Positions 5,166-6,679 of a stretch of 6,679 nt of DNA are shown here, one piece after another (the stretch's first letter is position 1; the number at the start of each line of letters is the position of its first letter). The stretch comes from Phycisphaeraceae bacterium (GTDB lineage: Bacteria; Planctomycetota; Phycisphaerae; Phycisphaerales; UBA1924), in assembly GCA_009827205.1 (NCBI GenBank), contig WUAK01000160.1:1-6679 (forward strand), read 5' to 3'. The position numbers and the translations under genes were made by a program. The notes under the pieces were generated by a model that made no database searches, was not told the DNA's origin, and saw only the letters and a program-made list of their open reading frames with translations.

Positions 5166-6679
5166 ATGAATCTCGGTGAACTTTCCATCCAAAAGAAAAC
5201 GATCGTGTTTGTACTCGCAATAGTCTCGATTGTTGCCGGGATCCTCGCATACGGGAAGCTTGGTCGACTTGAAGACCCCGAATTCACGATCAAGGAAGCA
5301 GTGATCGTGACGCCTTATCCCGGCGCGTCAGCCGAGGAAGTTGAGGCGGAGGTTTCCAACGAGATTGAGAAGGCACTGCAGCGTCTCGGGCAAATCAAGC
5401 GTGTTGAGTCGACCAGCACCCGTGGACTCTCGATCGTTCATGCATACATGCGGGACGAGTACGACAAGTCTCGTCTACCACAGGTCTGGGACGAGTTGAG
5501 GAGAAAGGTGCAGGCGGCCCAGAGCAGCCTCCCCCCCGGGGTACAGACCGCCTTGATCGATGACGACTTCGGCGATGTGTACGGGGTATACGTTGCGATC
5601 ACCGGAGATGGCTACGAGGCCCATGAGCTCAAGGCCGTCGCAGACATGCTGCGACGGGAGCTGCTGCTGGTACAAGACGTCAAGCGGATCGTCTTCTGGG
5701 GTGAACAGCGAGAGGCCGTCTATGTCGAGATGGACCGCGAGCGTCTAGCCACGCTCGGCATCACCCAAGAGCAGATCTTCTCGACACTCCGTACGCAGAA
5801 TCTCGCTGTCGATGCGGGCCGTGTCGCCGTCGGCTCCGAGTTCATTGCGGTCACACCGAGCGGCCGGTACGAAAGTGTACAAGAGCTCGAGGATCTCGTC
5901 GTCAGCGACGCCGGCGACAATGCACAGATCCGCCTTGGAGACGTCGCCACGATTCGTCGCGGGTACGCCGAGCCATCCGAACGCATTCTCAGGCTGAGTA
6001 ACACCCGTGTGGTCCGAGACGGCATCGAGGTGCCATTCGAATCAGTCGGTGCCGATGTGGTGTCGGAGGAAGATGTGTCCATCGACATAATCTCCACGAA
6101 CGCTCGCGCAATCGGGCTCGGGGTTTCAACGGTCACTGGCGGCAACGTCGTGACCATGGGCGAGGCTCTCACTACTCGACTCGACGAACTCGAGTCAGAA
6201 ATCCCAATCGGAATCGATGTCCATGTTATTGCACTTCAGCCGGAAGCCGTCACAAAGGCGATCAGCAGTTTTGTCGTCAACCTCCTTGAAGCAGTCGCAA
6301 TCGTTGTAGTGGTTCTCTTGCTCTTCATGGGTCTCAAGAGCGGGCTACTGATCGGGTTCATCCTCTTCCAGACCATCTGCGCCAGCTTCATCATCATGGA
6401 GATGCAGGGCATCATGCTCCAGCGCATCTCGCTAGGCGCGTTGATCATCGCTCTTGGAATGCTCGTCGATAATGCCATCGTCGTCACCGAGGGCATGAAG
6501 ACAAAGATTGAAGCGGGTATACCCAAGATCCAGGCCGCTCGCGATGTGGTGTCGCAGAACCAGTGGCCGTTGCTTGGCGCCACCTTTGTTGCAGTCATCG
6601 CATTCGCAGCGATTGGGGTTTCCCCGGACGATACAGGCGAGTTCTGTCGATCACTCTTCCTAGTCCTGATGATCTCGTT
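5166..6679 (+). CDS. RND efflux inner-membrane permease, N-terminal part (runs off window)
   Basis: An open frame of 504 codons with no stop before the window edge; the family normally has about 1,000-1,050 residues, so about half is seen. It would drive export with the proton gradient. AGGGAG (5153-5158) lies 7 nt before ATG 5166. TM1 is at about 11-30 (IVFVLAIVSIVAGILAY), followed by YPGASAEEVEAEV (49-61), typical of the porter domain. SSLPPGVQ (121-128) and LGDVATIRRGY (257-267) are also family motifs. GVSTVTGGNVVTMGEAL (319-335) leads to TM2 at about 369-388, then TM3, then TM4 with LGALIIALGMLVDNAIVV (423-440), where D435 is the proton-relay Asp of the AcrB D407 type. The AcrB D408 position is Asn436, as in several RND subfamilies. 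Residues about 280-312 look like an insertion between LRLSN and ARAIGLGVS. No outer-membrane channel gene is in the window. Confidence 0.93.
   Translation, partial: MNLGELSIQKKTIVFVLAIVSIVAGILAYGKLGRLEDPEFTIKEAVIVTPYPGASAEEVEAEVSNEIEKALQRLGQIKRVESTSTRGLSIVHAYMRDEYDKSRLPQVWDELRRKVQAAQSSLPPGVQTALIDDDFGDVYGVYVAITGDGYEAHELKAVADMLRRELLLVQDVKRIVFWGEQREAVYVEMDRERLATLGITQEQIFSTLRTQNLAVDAGRVAVGSEFIAVTPSGRYESVQELEDLVVSDAGDNAQIRLGDVATIRRGYAEPSERILRLSNTRVVRDGIEVPFESVGADVVSEEDVSIDIISTNARAIGLGVSTVTGGNVVTMGEALTTRLDELESEIPIGIDVHVIALQPEAVTKAISSFVVNLLEAVAIVVVVLLLFMGLKSGLLIGFILFQTICASFIIMEMQGIMLQRISLGALIIALGMLVDNAIVVTEGMKTKIEAGIPKIQAARDVVSQNQWPLLGATFVAVIAFAAIGVSPDDTGEFCRSLFLVLMIS

Noticed and set aside
5720..6598. 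Minus-strand open frames (150 and 120 residues) opposite the permease gene.
   Set aside because: Ser/Thr/Arg- and Met-rich translations are typical antisense shadows. The plus strand encodes a clear RND permease throughout.
1..6679. CRISPR array, tRNA, rRNA, toxin-antitoxin pair, or phage defence cluster.
   Set aside because: No regularly spaced repeats, no tRNA-like cloverleaf or TTCGA-type T-arm in a plausible context, and no small paired genes or nuclease motifs were seen on either strand.

Overview
The window looks like a piece of a Gram-negative chromosome. The best guess is Planctomycetota (or a relative with similar gene content), based on recalled family resemblance only: a large-family integrase-core transposase with an RRPHY-type linker, a cytosolic winged-helix/TolB-like/TPR regulator, and an RND efflux system with a lipoprotein adaptor. 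TGA ends several intact genes here, so the standard bacterial code applies.

Layout: (1) Positions 1-176 hold no supported gene but contain two hairpins, the second overlapping the ribosome binding site of a transposase. (2) Positions 177-1412 (+) are an integrase-core (rve) transposase of the IS481/IS3-like DDE type. One in-frame TGA at codon 81 splits it, exactly where the family normally has Arg, so it is probably a young pseudogene. (3) Positions 1478-3085 (-) encode a 535-residue putative transcription regulator, convergent with the transposase. It has an N-terminal winged-helix-like DNA-binding region, a TolB-like/adenylate-cyclase-associated middle domain and C-terminal TPR repeats. (4) Positions 3086-3242 are the divergent control region between the regulator and the efflux operon. 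It has an inverted repeat and a leader hairpin that can hide the Shine-Dalgarno sequence of the first operon gene. (5) Positions 3243-4046 (+) encode a 267-residue protein that reads as an HSL-type alpha/beta-hydrolase with its catalytic motifs eroded. (6) Positions 4043-5140 (+) encode an RND periplasmic adaptor lipoprotein, overlapping the previous gene by ATGA. (7) From 5166 to the window end (+) is an RND inner-membrane permease, open at the 3' edge with 504 residues visible.

Genes 5 to 7 look like one translationally linked operon, divergent from gene 3. The simplest model is an efflux pump (adaptor plus permease, with an outer-membrane channel from elsewhere or downstream). A cytosolic, non-enzymatic hydrolase-fold protein is its first gene, and the neighbouring regulator may control it. 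The pairing of a probable pseudo-hydrolase with the pump, under a possible RNA-structure switch, is the most unusual thing here. The functional link is inferred from gene order only.
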